Of a stretch of DNA of 56,095 bases, positions 44,061-54,095 are shown one piece after another; position 1 is the stretch's first letter; every line of letters starts with the position of its first letter. A model generated the notes under the pieces. The model was not told the origin of the DNA. It ran no database searches and saw nothing but the letters and a program-made list of their open reading frames with translations. The DNA comes from Deltaproteobacteria bacterium (lineage in GTDB: Bacteria; SAR324; NAC60-12), in assembly GCA_002685535.1 (NCBI GenBank), contig NYXK01000081.1, forward strand, positions 1-56,095, given 5' to 3'. The translations under genes were made by a program, and so were the position numbers.

Positions 44061-46084
44061 TCAATCGACCCGTTTTCTCTTCACCTGAACCCCATTCTCC
44101 TGCACCATCTCTACCTCCTCCACATGTAACAATGCCCCAGTAGCTTCCAAAAGCCCCATAGCCTCCTTGTTTCCGACTTTGGTAGCCAAGTAAAGCGGTG
44201 TGTTACCGGCCAAATTCCTCGCATGCACACTTGCACCTCTCTCAAGCAATTCTCTTAGCACCTCGATCTCAGGCCCCACAGCAGCAAGATGCAAGGCTGT
44301 GTTCTCAGCGTAGTCTTTGGCACCGAGTAATCCAAACTGATCTCCATCCAACAGGTTCTTAACGGAGTCGAGCTTTCCCTTTGTGATGGCATATCCAAGG
44401 GCAGTGAAAGCGACCTGTGAGTCTTGAATGGCGGGGATCTCGGTCGCAGGGTGAGAGAAGGCGGTTGAATGCGACTCAGTCATTTCGCCACGAATAGAGA
44501 ATTGCATTTGTGACAAGATGTCTTGATAGCTCAGATCAGGAAGAGCGAGGAGGAAAGAAAGCTTCGTAAGAGCTGCTTCAGTGGTGAGGTCGTGACCGAA
44601 GACTACGCCTGCATTCCCAAGTGTGGTAGCTGGTGCGTAAAGAGGCGAGACAGAACCAGATTGACATTGACTGACATTGACAATCACAATGCCGCGAGCT
44701 ACGGCAGACTTGATGACGTTCACCATGCTACCATCAGCTCCAGACGGTGCATTTCCAGCTCCGAAAGTTTCGAGAATTAGTCCTCTGAGGTTCGGCACAC
44801 GTAGTACAGAGTCCAGCATTTCTGGTTTGATGCCAGGGAAGATTCGCAAACAGGCGACGTGCGCGGTATCGAGGTTTGTTTGGACGTCGAAGCGAGCCAG
44901 ACTCCTTGGGCGTCGAACAAGAGCCCAGTTTACCTCCGCACCCATAGCCGAGACCTTTGCCAGTGGCTCGCAATTCGGTGAAGCAAAGGCATCGAATGAG
45001 GATGCCGAGACCTTCGTGCAACGGTTTCCTCGGTACAAATTATGGTGAAAGAAGAGACAGACTTCCGGAATCATGAAGGTGCCAGCAATAATGAGAGACC
45101 CGAGAAGGTTATCAACTGCATCGGACTGGAGAGCAAATATCGAGGCTTGAGAGCCAGTCAGAATGACTGGTTTTCCAAGGTGAGATAACATAAATGAGAG
45201 GGCAGAACTGGTATAAGCCAGACTATCCGTTCCGTGGAGGATGACGAATCCATCGAAAAGTGAGTAGTTATTTTGCACTGTAGTTGCGATCTGAGTCCAG
45301 CCTTCAGATGAGATAGACGATGAATCAAGGAGAGTTGGAAACTCGTAAAGAGTGTAGCGGACATGTCGTGAGTAGGTGCTTGGTGGTGTTCTGAGACTGG
45401 GATGATATTCTTTCGTTGTGGCATTGGACATTACTGGGAGGGGATCTAGTTCTGTTAGCAACGATAGAACTGGTAAACGATTGGGGGTGTCGAAGGACAC
45501 GGGTTGAAAAAATCCTGCATGAGGACAAAACTACAAAGGAACTCGAACAGTGAATTGTAAAAGAATAAAAGACACTTTAAGTATGATGAGGTCACGTCTG
45601 CTTGGAGAAACAGGCATGAATAGCGAATGCAACATCATTCTGGCTTGTACCTGCATTCAAAGCCCTCTCCGGCTACTCTGAATGAAAACCAATATCAAAA
45701 TACAACTCAAGCCTTTAAGCTGTCAAGACGATTCCGACAAGTTGCAGGACATCAAACAAGCTCGAGAGCCCTCCGAACAATGACTTCGTTGACGAGAAGG
45801 GCCATAAATCCGTGATCAGAGAAATGTTGCCAAGACTTCTCAACACAATTCATCATTTTTGAACACTGAATCCAGGAAAGACTAAATTATAGGAGATGAA
45901 TATAGGAGATGAAGAAGGATCAACACATACCAGGCATAGACCCATCATTAAAACTCGGCCTCGGAGCCATCCCTTCCCTCAGGAAGCCCCTCGCTGGAAC
46001 CAGACCATCAGGCGAAGACCTCATGCATATGGTCCCCCCAGTCATGATCACTAGGACCCGTGCTTCCGGATACTGTGTCGCCAT
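44061..46084 (-). CDS. L-asparaginase (type I) with C-terminal ankyrin repeats
   Basis: Two exons, 46084-45931 and 45514-44061, separated by a 416-nt intron; 535 residues. The N-terminal VLVIMTGGTI carries the first catalytic threonine (about 18); the second centre is GFVILHGTDSLAYT. Then GKPVILTGSQASIFALQSDAVDNL, RSLARFDVQTNLDTA-like sequence and LRGLILETFGAGNAP are typical of cytosolic bacterial-type asparaginases. After about 360 residues come ankyrin repeats (NTALHLAAVGPEIEVLRELLERGA, GNTPLYLATKVGNKEAMGLLEATGA). The same asparaginase-ankyrin fusion occurs in other fungi and animals. It hydrolyses asparagine to aspartate and ammonia. The splice join reads DGSMPG-FFQPVSFDTPN. The long intron might hide a small extra exon; I saw none. 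It lies 3.9 kb from the nitrogen regulator nmrA, perhaps by chance. Confidence 0.9.
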
Positions 46085-47219
46085 CTTGAAGTTGTGGAGC
46101 GGTGACAGCACAGCTCTGTTGTACAGATGACGATGGTGAGTAGTAAGTAGTTGTGTTGCAATGGGACCTTTGAACCTGTGGAGGATGGCTGATGAAAATG
46201 CGAGCTGGTCGATCGCTGAAACTTTCAGATGCAAAGAATCTAGTACAGTGTTTCTTTCTTCAGATGAGAGAGCGGTTGAATAGAGGAGATGGAAACGCAA
46301 TGAAGTAAAAGGCAATATAGGATTGTTGCGAGTTGTAAGAAAATGTGAAGTGAGGTGTAGTGAAAAGCTTCCGATTAGATAAAGCCATCCAGCCAATACC
46401 CTACCGCGAATCCCCGCTATGGGGTAACAAAAATCATATTTGCGATGCGACAAGAAAACTCTGGAGCCGAATGGATACCGAATTTTCCGATGGACAATTG
46501 AGATTGATGAAAACGATCAGATGGCCATAAGGAGGACTTTTATGCTCTTCAAAATGATAATCATTCGTTGAGTAGAGCGCCTTGGGGCGAAGGTCAACTC
46601 AAGTCAGACTCTCTCGGCCGGGTTCTGAAGGCATCTCCACCAGTAGAAGATAAAGGCTTTCTCCTGAAAAATCTGGCATAGAGAATCATTCATCCTGCTG
46701 TCTATTGGAGGCCTCCAAAATTTCAATAATGTTTCAAAGGACTAATTGTAAATAAAGACATAGATTTGAAAGGTACGAGAAGAATTCCAAATCAAAAAGA
46801 AAGTTCATCCAATCCAGTTTGGTCATCGGCTTCGGATCTTTCTCGCCGCGTCGAGATCTGCACAATTCTTGTCAACGGTCAGCTCTGGAGCGTCCAGACC
46901 GCGTATTTTCAATTGCTTCTTCTCCCCTGCTTCAAATCACGTTCGCAACTTGTCAAAGTCCTCAATTCCTCAATTTTCTCCCTCCCTGTCCCGGACTTCT
47001 GCTGGCTACAATACAATACCCCTCTTCCCCAACGTCAATTCCACTTTCAATCACAAATTACGCAGGGGAGGGTACGCGGCAGTCGAGCGACAGTGACATC
47101 CAGCGCAGCCACCCAGCACGCAGCAGTGACATTCCCAATCCCACGATCTGATAACACCCAAGACTCTGCTCATTCCAAGACCGACCGACCGTTCCGTCCA
47201 AGCGCTCCGAATTAACTAC
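46085..47219. promoter_or_regulatory. divergent promoter, asparaginase / NAP
   Basis: 1135 bases between divergent ATGs. Open frames running into the asparaginase start on the minus strand (to 46453) are probably 5' leader without coding character. CT-rich tracts precede the NAP gene. No gene supported. Confidence 0.4.
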
Positions 47220-48599
47220 ATGCCCCAAAAGTTCGCCTTCACAACCGCAGCCATGTCCGCTGCGCTGGAGGAAACCCCCGTCTCGTACGAAGACCTGGCA
47301 GACATCGAGAAGGAATTTGACGATGTCGAGACAGAAATCAGTGAGTGCTTCGCATTGCCTTTTCTTACCCTGTCTTGCATTAGGCTGCATCACGGTGCGC
47401 GCATTATTGGTTATCTGATGATCAGATTGCGCCGAATTGATCCCGGCGAAACCACGCTGCGAAGTCGCAATTAGAGTCGCAGCGTGGTGGATTGCAGCCT
47501 GAAGATGCATATGCGCAGGACGGAAGAAGAGAGAGCTTCAGCTAATAAACTTCTCTCCAGTCCGCCAACAAATAGCCCTCACGAAACCCCTCTACGAGCG
47601 CCGCTCGAAAACCACCTCCCAGATCCCCAATTTCTGGCCCCTCGTCCTCGAACAAGCACCTCCCGATATAGACCAATACATCCAACCTTCCGACTCCGCC
47701 CTCCTCCTCTCCTCCCTACTCTCTATCTCCGTCTCCCATTTCGAGGCCGAGTCCAAGACATCCGGAGGCGATCCTCGAAGCGTGAGCGTTACCTGGGAGT
47801 TTGCGCCTAACGATTACTTCCACGATGAGAAGCTGGAGAAGAAGTTCTGGTATAGGAGGGCGAGAGATGGATGGTGTGGGTTGGTTAGTGAGCCGGTGGA
47901 TATCAAGTGGAAGGAGGGCAGGGACTTGACAGGTGGGCTGTTGGGACTGGTGTGTAAAGCTTGGGAGGTGGAGCAGAAGAGTCTTGATACCAACTCGAAA
48001 TCGAATGGGAAGGCGAAGAAGGGCGGTTTGACACCCGAGCAGAAGATCCTTAAGCGCAAGATCGAGAACACTGGAATGGGCGGCCTGAGTTTCTTCGCTT
48101 GGTTCGGCTTCATTGGACGAAAAGTCAGTGAGGAAGAGAGTAGAGAGGCAACGAAGATCGAGCGGGAGAAGAGGGAAAAGAGGAAAGCTGCCAAATCATC
48201 CCCTGAAGCTGCTTCGAATGCAGAAGAGGACCAGGACGACGAGGAGGATGAAGAAGACATCGATATGAGCCTGGAGATCTTCCCAGACGGAGATGATCTC
48301 GCCATATCGATTACGGAGGATTTATGGCCTGGTGCTATCAAGTATTTCAGTAAGTCTGATATCCATACTTCCCATCTTCCACACCCCCTTTCATCTCCAT
48401 TCATCACAAAAAAAGAACCATATCCTACAAAAGCTAACCCTCACCAGCTCAAGCACAAGAACAAGACGCCCTTTCAGACGCCGATTTCGAATCCGACGAC
48501 GAAGAAGAAGAAGGTGGAGATGCCAATGCGGCTGAAGACTCGGATCAAAGCGAAGGCGAGAACGAGAACCGGCCGAAGAAGAAACAGAGATCTTCCTAA
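47220..48599 (+). CDS. nucleosome assembly protein (NAP/SET family) histone chaperone
   Basis: Three exons, 47220-47340, 47561-48349 and 48448-48599 (introns 220 and 97 nt), 353 residues from the first ATG; ATG 47253 is a plausible alternative. NAP-fold landmarks are the long N-terminal helix EEFDDVETEI-IRQQIALTKPLYERRSKTTSQIPNFWPLVL-type block, SVTWEFAPNDYFHDEKLEKKFWYRRA, the loop SFFAWFG and the late DDLAISITEDLWPGAIKYF. An acidic stretch (EEDQDDEEDEEDID) sits before the core end and a second acidic tail (DFESDDEEEEGGDA) precedes a basic nuclear-localisation-like PKKKQR at the C-terminus. Such proteins bind histones and assist chromatin assembly. The earplug domain is short, favouring a SET-like over a NAP1-like member. 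Confidence 0.88.
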
Positions 48600-49981
48600 A
48601 CCTCCCTCCATCTTCGCCGAGAATCTGATACCCCAGATTCACACCACTCGTCCCCCCGGATCCCGCATCCCCAAGATATCCCATATACGCATTCCCAATT
48701 CTCTTCCCAGACGGAATGTCGATCCAATTTCCAGTTCGGCGTCGCAAAATCAGTTTTCAGATTCAAGATCCCAATCTTAGGGTTTGATGGCGTTCAGGGG
48801 TTAATTTACTCTTCCAAAAATAAGCATTGGGTTGGGAAAATTTCTTCGGTTTATCTCGATTTGGTTCGGTCTGGAGAAATACACGCATTCTAGACGGCAT
48901 GCTATATCGCGAGATTTGTTTCTTTGTCCATCTGCTTCGTTTTCTCATAGACGATATTAAGATGCTGATACCTAAGATGTGGAGGGAGAGGGTGAGAGAG
49001 AAAAGAAGACAGGAAGGGTTTTGTACAGTGCAGTACGTCCCTTATAGAAAGACAGATGCTCAAGGGAAGAAGTGAACGAACCAATACACGAGAGGTTCAC
49101 ACGCATCCTAAAATTTGTATGTACTGGCAGATGGATGGACTGCCTTTCGCTGATGCTTGTGACCAACTTGATATGACTGAGTCGTTGGACATGTTGTCGG
49201 AGATGTGTGTTTTGGTAAGATCTTACAAGGGCTGGAAGCGAGAACTTGCTTTTGCCTCCTCCCCACCGCCAATACCCACGCCCTGTCATCGTCCCCTTTT
49301 CTTTTCCTCGCTTCAGACCTCGCTACCCCTGAATCAAACACTGTTTCCTTACCTATGAAGTTCTGTGCTTACCTACACAATCTGGCCCCTTCCCATACAC
49401 TCACCGCGTACTCACATCAATGGGTTACTAGACATGCGAGGGCAGGCTTCGTAAGTACGTCGGTATCGAGATAGCACGATATATTTAACGAATGTATATA
49501 CTCATCAATTCATCTCATCTCATCTCATCTCTTTTGATTATCTCTTCTTGCTTTGAAAACCCCAAAAATACGCTACCTGAAAGTAACCCCGACCAAGAAA
49601 CCTGCTAGGAAAATGCCGCCCATGCTATGCAAAAACTGAAACCCAAACAATGGCTGCCTACCCACCCATCCGATACCCTCCACCTGCCTCCCAACCAAGC
49701 CTACCCGCCTACGCAATGCAGAGAAAAAGAGATATTTTCATGTCTCATGCTTGATGCTTGAGAAGCTGCCGAATGCTATTCCAAGCTGAAAATCACGCCT
49801 GGCTTTTGTGTTTTCCCGCCTCGTTCGGACAGATGCTTAGTGGTGTCTTTGATAGACTCCTTATCCTAAATTCTCCGGTCCGTTCCTGGGGAACGTCGAC
49901 GCCCATATGCTCCGATGCTATTGTCCACATATGCTCGCATCACATCCAACCCCCGTCCAAATCATCAGCTCCTCTTATCCA
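48600..49981. other. convergent intergenic region with CATCT repeat
   Basis: 1.38 kb between the NAP and nmrA 3' ends. Contains a CATCT pentamer array at 49511-49531. Open frames of up to about 105 codons have no recognisable content. Confidence 0.5.
49511..49531. repeat. CATCT microsatellite
   Basis: Four tandem CATCT units. Simple-sequence repeat in the intergenic region. Confidence 0.85.
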
Positions 49982-51394
49982 TCACGCAAGCCAAGTCTCC
50001 TCCTTCCTAGCCGGGGTATCCGTTCCAGTCCCACCACCCATCACCAACCCTTCACTCTCATCATCCTCACCATCAGCATCCTCCTCTTCCTCGCCTCCTT
50101 GCACTTCACCTTCCACCTCATTACTCTCATTCATCCACGTCAGCCCATTCGCCGCCTCCTCCAGCGGGAAAACCTCCCGAGCATACTCCTCGAGCCCTCT
50201 ATGCCCCTCCCATAATTCCAACGCTTCACCAGGGCAGCTGTTCTCCATATGCTGGCTTCCGAAATACGGAGGTTGTAACCTTGGGTCCTTCGCACCTAGA
50301 GCATACATCTTCTCCAACGCCACAAGCTGTTCCCGGTACCCATTTGGTATCTTGACCTTGATATCGATTTTGGGACTGTATTTATACCGCACTGGACGCC
50401 CGACTCCTTTTGAGAAGGCACGGCAGGCAGCTTTGGGGGAGAGCATTTCGTAGGCGAGGGCTACGCGTTCGCCATTTCCCCAGCGCGAGATTCCGTCTTT
50501 GATTAATTGAATGACGGCTGGTCCGACATCGTGCTCGGCGTCTAGCCAAGGAAGAGGAACGTCGGGATGGAACGGAGCTGTCCAGGTGAAACTGCCGTCT
50601 TTCTGTAATTCCATCTGAAAGAGCGGGTATGGAAGAGAAGTGAAGTTGTTGTTGTAGATGCCGGTGTAGAGGTATGTTGTTTTGGGGGCAAGGGCGGGGA
50701 GTGAGCGGATGTAGGTTTCGATCGTCGCTTTGCTTGACCAGAGGGGAAGAGATGGCCAGTGGTGATCATGTTGTGAGTGGTTGGGCATGGAGCTGAAGAT
50801 GTAGTGTTCTATCCCCGCTACGACAGCTGCGTCCGCAAGTGCTTTCCCGATTTCCACCTCGTCGCCCCAAAATGTTGTGTTGATGAAAGCGAGCTGGGCA
50901 CCACGATATAGCTCCTTGATCAAATCATGATTCGGCGCGCCTTTCGCCTTTGTTCCCAGCGTGGGGGAGCCACTACCACCATTCTCGGCTGGTGTTTTGT
51001 TGTAGAGATCTCCTACGAGGACGGTAACATTTGGGAGCGAGGATATTTCCGAGGCGACAATGCCATCGAGATTCCTTAATTGCGCCCGTACTTTGTAGCC
51101 CACGGCGACAGCAACCCGTATGAAGGATGCTGCTTGTCGTCCTGACGAGTTAACGACGGCGATGGTTTTGCGAGGAGTGGGCATGGGTCTTTTGGCTGGG
51201 CGATCGATTTGCGGGTATTGGACTGGCGAGAAGCCTGTGCTGGCGAGGGGTGAGAGGTCGGTATATGAGGTACAGGGTCGATGCTTGAGCTTATTTGCTG
51301 TGTTTGGAGCTGTCGTAGGTGGAGGTTCGTGTGATGCGCTTGGATGTGGTCTGGGTCTGATTGCTAATGCAGACCGAGGAGCTGCTGAGGGCAT
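49982..51394 (-). CDS. nmrA: nitrogen metabolite repression regulator NmrA/NMR1
   Basis: Single exon, 470 residues from ATG 51394 (ATG 51184 begins directly at the conserved core). The core opens with RKTIAVVNSSGRQAASFIRVAVAVGYKVRAQ-like sequence, in which the Rossmann glycine motif has the NmrA-specific form, followed by GDLYNK, GAQLAFINTT, EHYIFSSMPNHS, YTGIYNNNFTSLPYPLFQMEL and PLPWLDAEHDVGPAVIQ, near-identical to Aspergillus NmrA and Neurospora NMR1. NmrA discriminates oxidised from reduced dinucleotides and represses the GATA factor AreA/NIT2 when good nitrogen is present; it is not an active dehydrogenase. Two differences: a roughly 70-residue Pro/Ser-rich N-terminal extension, and a strongly acidic C-terminal tail (EVEGEVQGGEEEEDADGEDD) after EEYAREVFPLEEAANGLTWM. 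Confidence 0.93.
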   Translation of the reverse strand: MPSAAPRSALAIRPRPHPSASHEPPPTTAPNTANKLKHRPCTSYTDLSPLASTGFSPVQYPQIDRPAKRPMPTPRKTIAVVNSSGRQAASFIRVAVAVGYKVRAQLRNLDGIVASEISSLPNVTVLVGDLYNKTPAENGGSGSPTLGTKAKGAPNHDLIKELYRGAQLAFINTTFWGDEVEIGKALADAAVVAGIEHYIFSSMPNHSQHDHHWPSLPLWSSKATIETYIRSLPALAPKTTYLYTGIYNNNFTSLPYPLFQMELQKDGSFTWTAPFHPDVPLPWLDAEHDVGPAVIQLIKDGISRWGNGERVALAYEMLSPKAACRAFSKGVGRPVRYKYSPKIDIKVKIPNGYREQLVALEKMYALGAKDPRLQPPYFGSQHMENSCPGEALELWEGHRGLEEYAREVFPLEEAANGLTWMNESNEVEGEVQGGEEEEDADGEDDESEGLVMGGGTGTDTPARKEETWLA

Positions 51395-52991
51395 TCTTTG
51401 TTTGTTCTCTCTTGATGGTAGATCTTTCCCCACGAACGGATTCGAGTTGGGCAAGTACCAACGTGGGCTCGATGCTTCTTGCCGGAGCAGATGTTCCAAG
51501 GAGGAAAGAGTAAAGTATTAACACCAGTACTTCAACCCTTCAGCCTCCTGATCTTCCTCCTGAAGCTAAAACTCCAGTCCAGTCCTGTTAAGTGCAAAGG
51601 TCTTCGTGACGTGATATCGAGGTCCGTCCGACGGCTCCCCTCTTTATAGTCTCGAAATAAGGTTGAGGGTCTTATTTAGCCTCTTAGGTGCAGATATGAC
51701 TTGCACGCTGCCCACCAGTAAGATAATGCAGCGGATGAGGAGATAGCTCCAGCCTCCAGATCTGTCTCCGGATAGGTTGGTGTTTTGGCTTTCGGCTACT
51801 GCTGCTTGGGTTGCCGGGTTTGGTAAAAGCCCGAGAATTGAGATGGTAATGTGAATTCGATGCGACTGGGCCGATTTCGATGCTGAAATTTCACTTAGCT
51901 TTAGGTATTGATTCCTTTCCTTCTTGGTTCTCGTAGGCGACCTCCGATTGTATTTGATCGTCTCGTATGGCTGTCGTATGGTTCTCGTCTAAAGCCGGAT
52001 CTTCGCGTTGAAATCGACAGGAACGAAAACAGAAATCCGGATGCAGGTCTGATCAGAGGAAAACGACGTGATTATGATGCAAGAAAGCAGCTCCAACTGC
52101 AGTGAGATGAAATGACGAGGTCGGCCAATCGAGATGTCCAGGGTTGAAGGGTCGAGGTGATGGAGGGGTGCGATGGAGGGGTTGCCAATGCCAGTAAGGT
52201 AAATGCAGCCCCAGCCCAACCCACAGTGCAGCGACGTGCAGTACAGTGCAGCGCAGTGCAGTAGTTTGCAGAAGGCGGTGAAGGCTGCAGGTGAGAAATG
52301 GTCCGTCCGGCTTCGCAGGAACTTTTTTTTTGGCTTGTGGGGCGTAGGGATAGCCTGTTGACCGCAACAGACTTCTGAATGTGATAACAAACAATAGGTA
52401 TCCTGACGAGTCGAGAGATAATGATGAATGATGAATTGAGAAAATCCTTTTGTGGGTTTGACAAGTGATGAGAACTTTTGGTAAAGATTTGAAATCTGCT
52501 GTAGTGTGCCGTATGGAGGTGGACTGTACTGGACGCTGTGGCTAATGACGTGAGTGAGCCAACGAACGCGTTATGTTATGTAACAGTGTGAAGCTTGAAG
52601 AGTCGGCTCGGTGCAGGAAAAAAGGGTAGGTCGGTCGGGAGTTGAAGATCCTGTGCTTCCGAGGATCGAGATGGGATGAGTAAGAGGTATGGAGTAGGCA
52701 AGGACCAGGAGGAGAGAGAGGAATGTAAAGGATTTATGACGATGAACAAGAGGGAGAGGTGAAGAAGCTTCGGAAGTGGAAGATGGAATCAAGGCAAATG
52801 GTGATGTGATATGATTGTGAGAAGACGAAAGAAGGTCTGATCTGTTATGCTATGCCAATCTAAGGACAGCAGCAGAAAGACGTGTCTGACGATAGAAGGA
52901 GAGGAGGGGTCTTGTACGCCCACAGATCCACGTGTTGAAGTGAGCCATGCCCTGGACTGGGTACTGTAACAACCGTACCTGCGAGTACCAG

Positions 52992-53018
52992 CCATCCATA
53001 TCCATATCCATATCCATA
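52992..53018. repeat. CCATAT microsatellite
   Basis: Tandem CCATAT hexamers, four units with a partial leader CCAT. Simple-sequence repeat. Confidence 0.8.
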
Positions 53019-54074
53019 GAGGATTCTAGGTATCGTATCACCACGCCTCTTTTACTTTAGCCTTCGAAAGGGTCTCAAAGCCTTCTTTGCGAACTCCGGT
53101 TCACCAGTCACGGCGTTCAGGCTTATCTCTGTCGACCTTGACGGGCAGGTGTATAGCCGGAGCGAGCGTACCTTGACGGGCATAGCACAGCTAACAGTTA
53201 GCAGCAAGACAAGACAAGCAGCATCATCTAAGTTCTAGCGGACTAGTGCTAACAAAATCGGATTTCTTGTAGCAAAAGAAGAGCTTGCGCTGGCACTAAT
53301 TAGCAATCCTCTGGGAGTCAGCTGCTACATTAAGTAACAACAACTCTGGACCCTGTGGTAGTACGGCCAGGCTATTGGGTCGCTGGCGGTCCCGTCGCTT
53401 GGTCTGGTCGGTGGAATCGTCGTCTCCAGAAGGTGTCAAGCAAAAGTGGAGGGAACAGAGGGAGCAGAACGGATAGCTCGACTCCACCGTGGAGACCAGA
53501 CTTTTTAATGCCGGGCTCAATGGTGGGGATACCTGGATAGAATGGCGCTGTGGGTGGTGGGAGAGAGTGCGCGTGGAAGAACCGTCTCCATTATTTTCTT
53601 CTCTTCTCCAGCATCTAGCATGCAGAAATGCAACATCGTGGATCCCGTTGGAGGGGACTCGGGCTGAGGATCATTCGAGAACAATGCCGTATGCGGGACA
53701 CGAGTAAGAACTGAGGCCAGGACTCCAGGCAAGAAGAACGTGCTGCAGGTACAGGGGCAGAGAGGTGCGAAGGTGGCAGTCATCGTCAAAGTGACGATGT
53801 TGACGATACGTAAAGTACAGTTGATGGACCTGGACTTGGATATTTTCAAAGGACAGATAGCGAAAGAAAGTCGAAGCCTATCGCAGCGCAGCGGCTCAGA
53901 TCCTTCAATTGATACGGCAGGGCACTCAGGCGATCTATGCTGCAAATTACGCATTCAGAAGTCAAATTGCGCAAGGCTGGACAGTGGACCCTTGACTTCC
54001 GCTTCCCTGAACATGAAAAGGCTTAAAATTGCAAATCCGTAAATAATCTGACAGCCGGCAAACCCGTTATCAGG

Positions 54075-54095
54075 GGACGCAGGACGCAGGACGCA
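54075..54095. repeat. three tandem GGACGCA units
   Basis: Exact 7-base unit repeated three times. Short minisatellite in the gene-poor region. Confidence 0.8.

Noticed and set aside
46085..46453. Extended N-terminus for the asparaginase
   Set aside because: Frame is open to 46453, but the asparaginase core starts directly after ATG 46084 and the upstream residues look non-coding.
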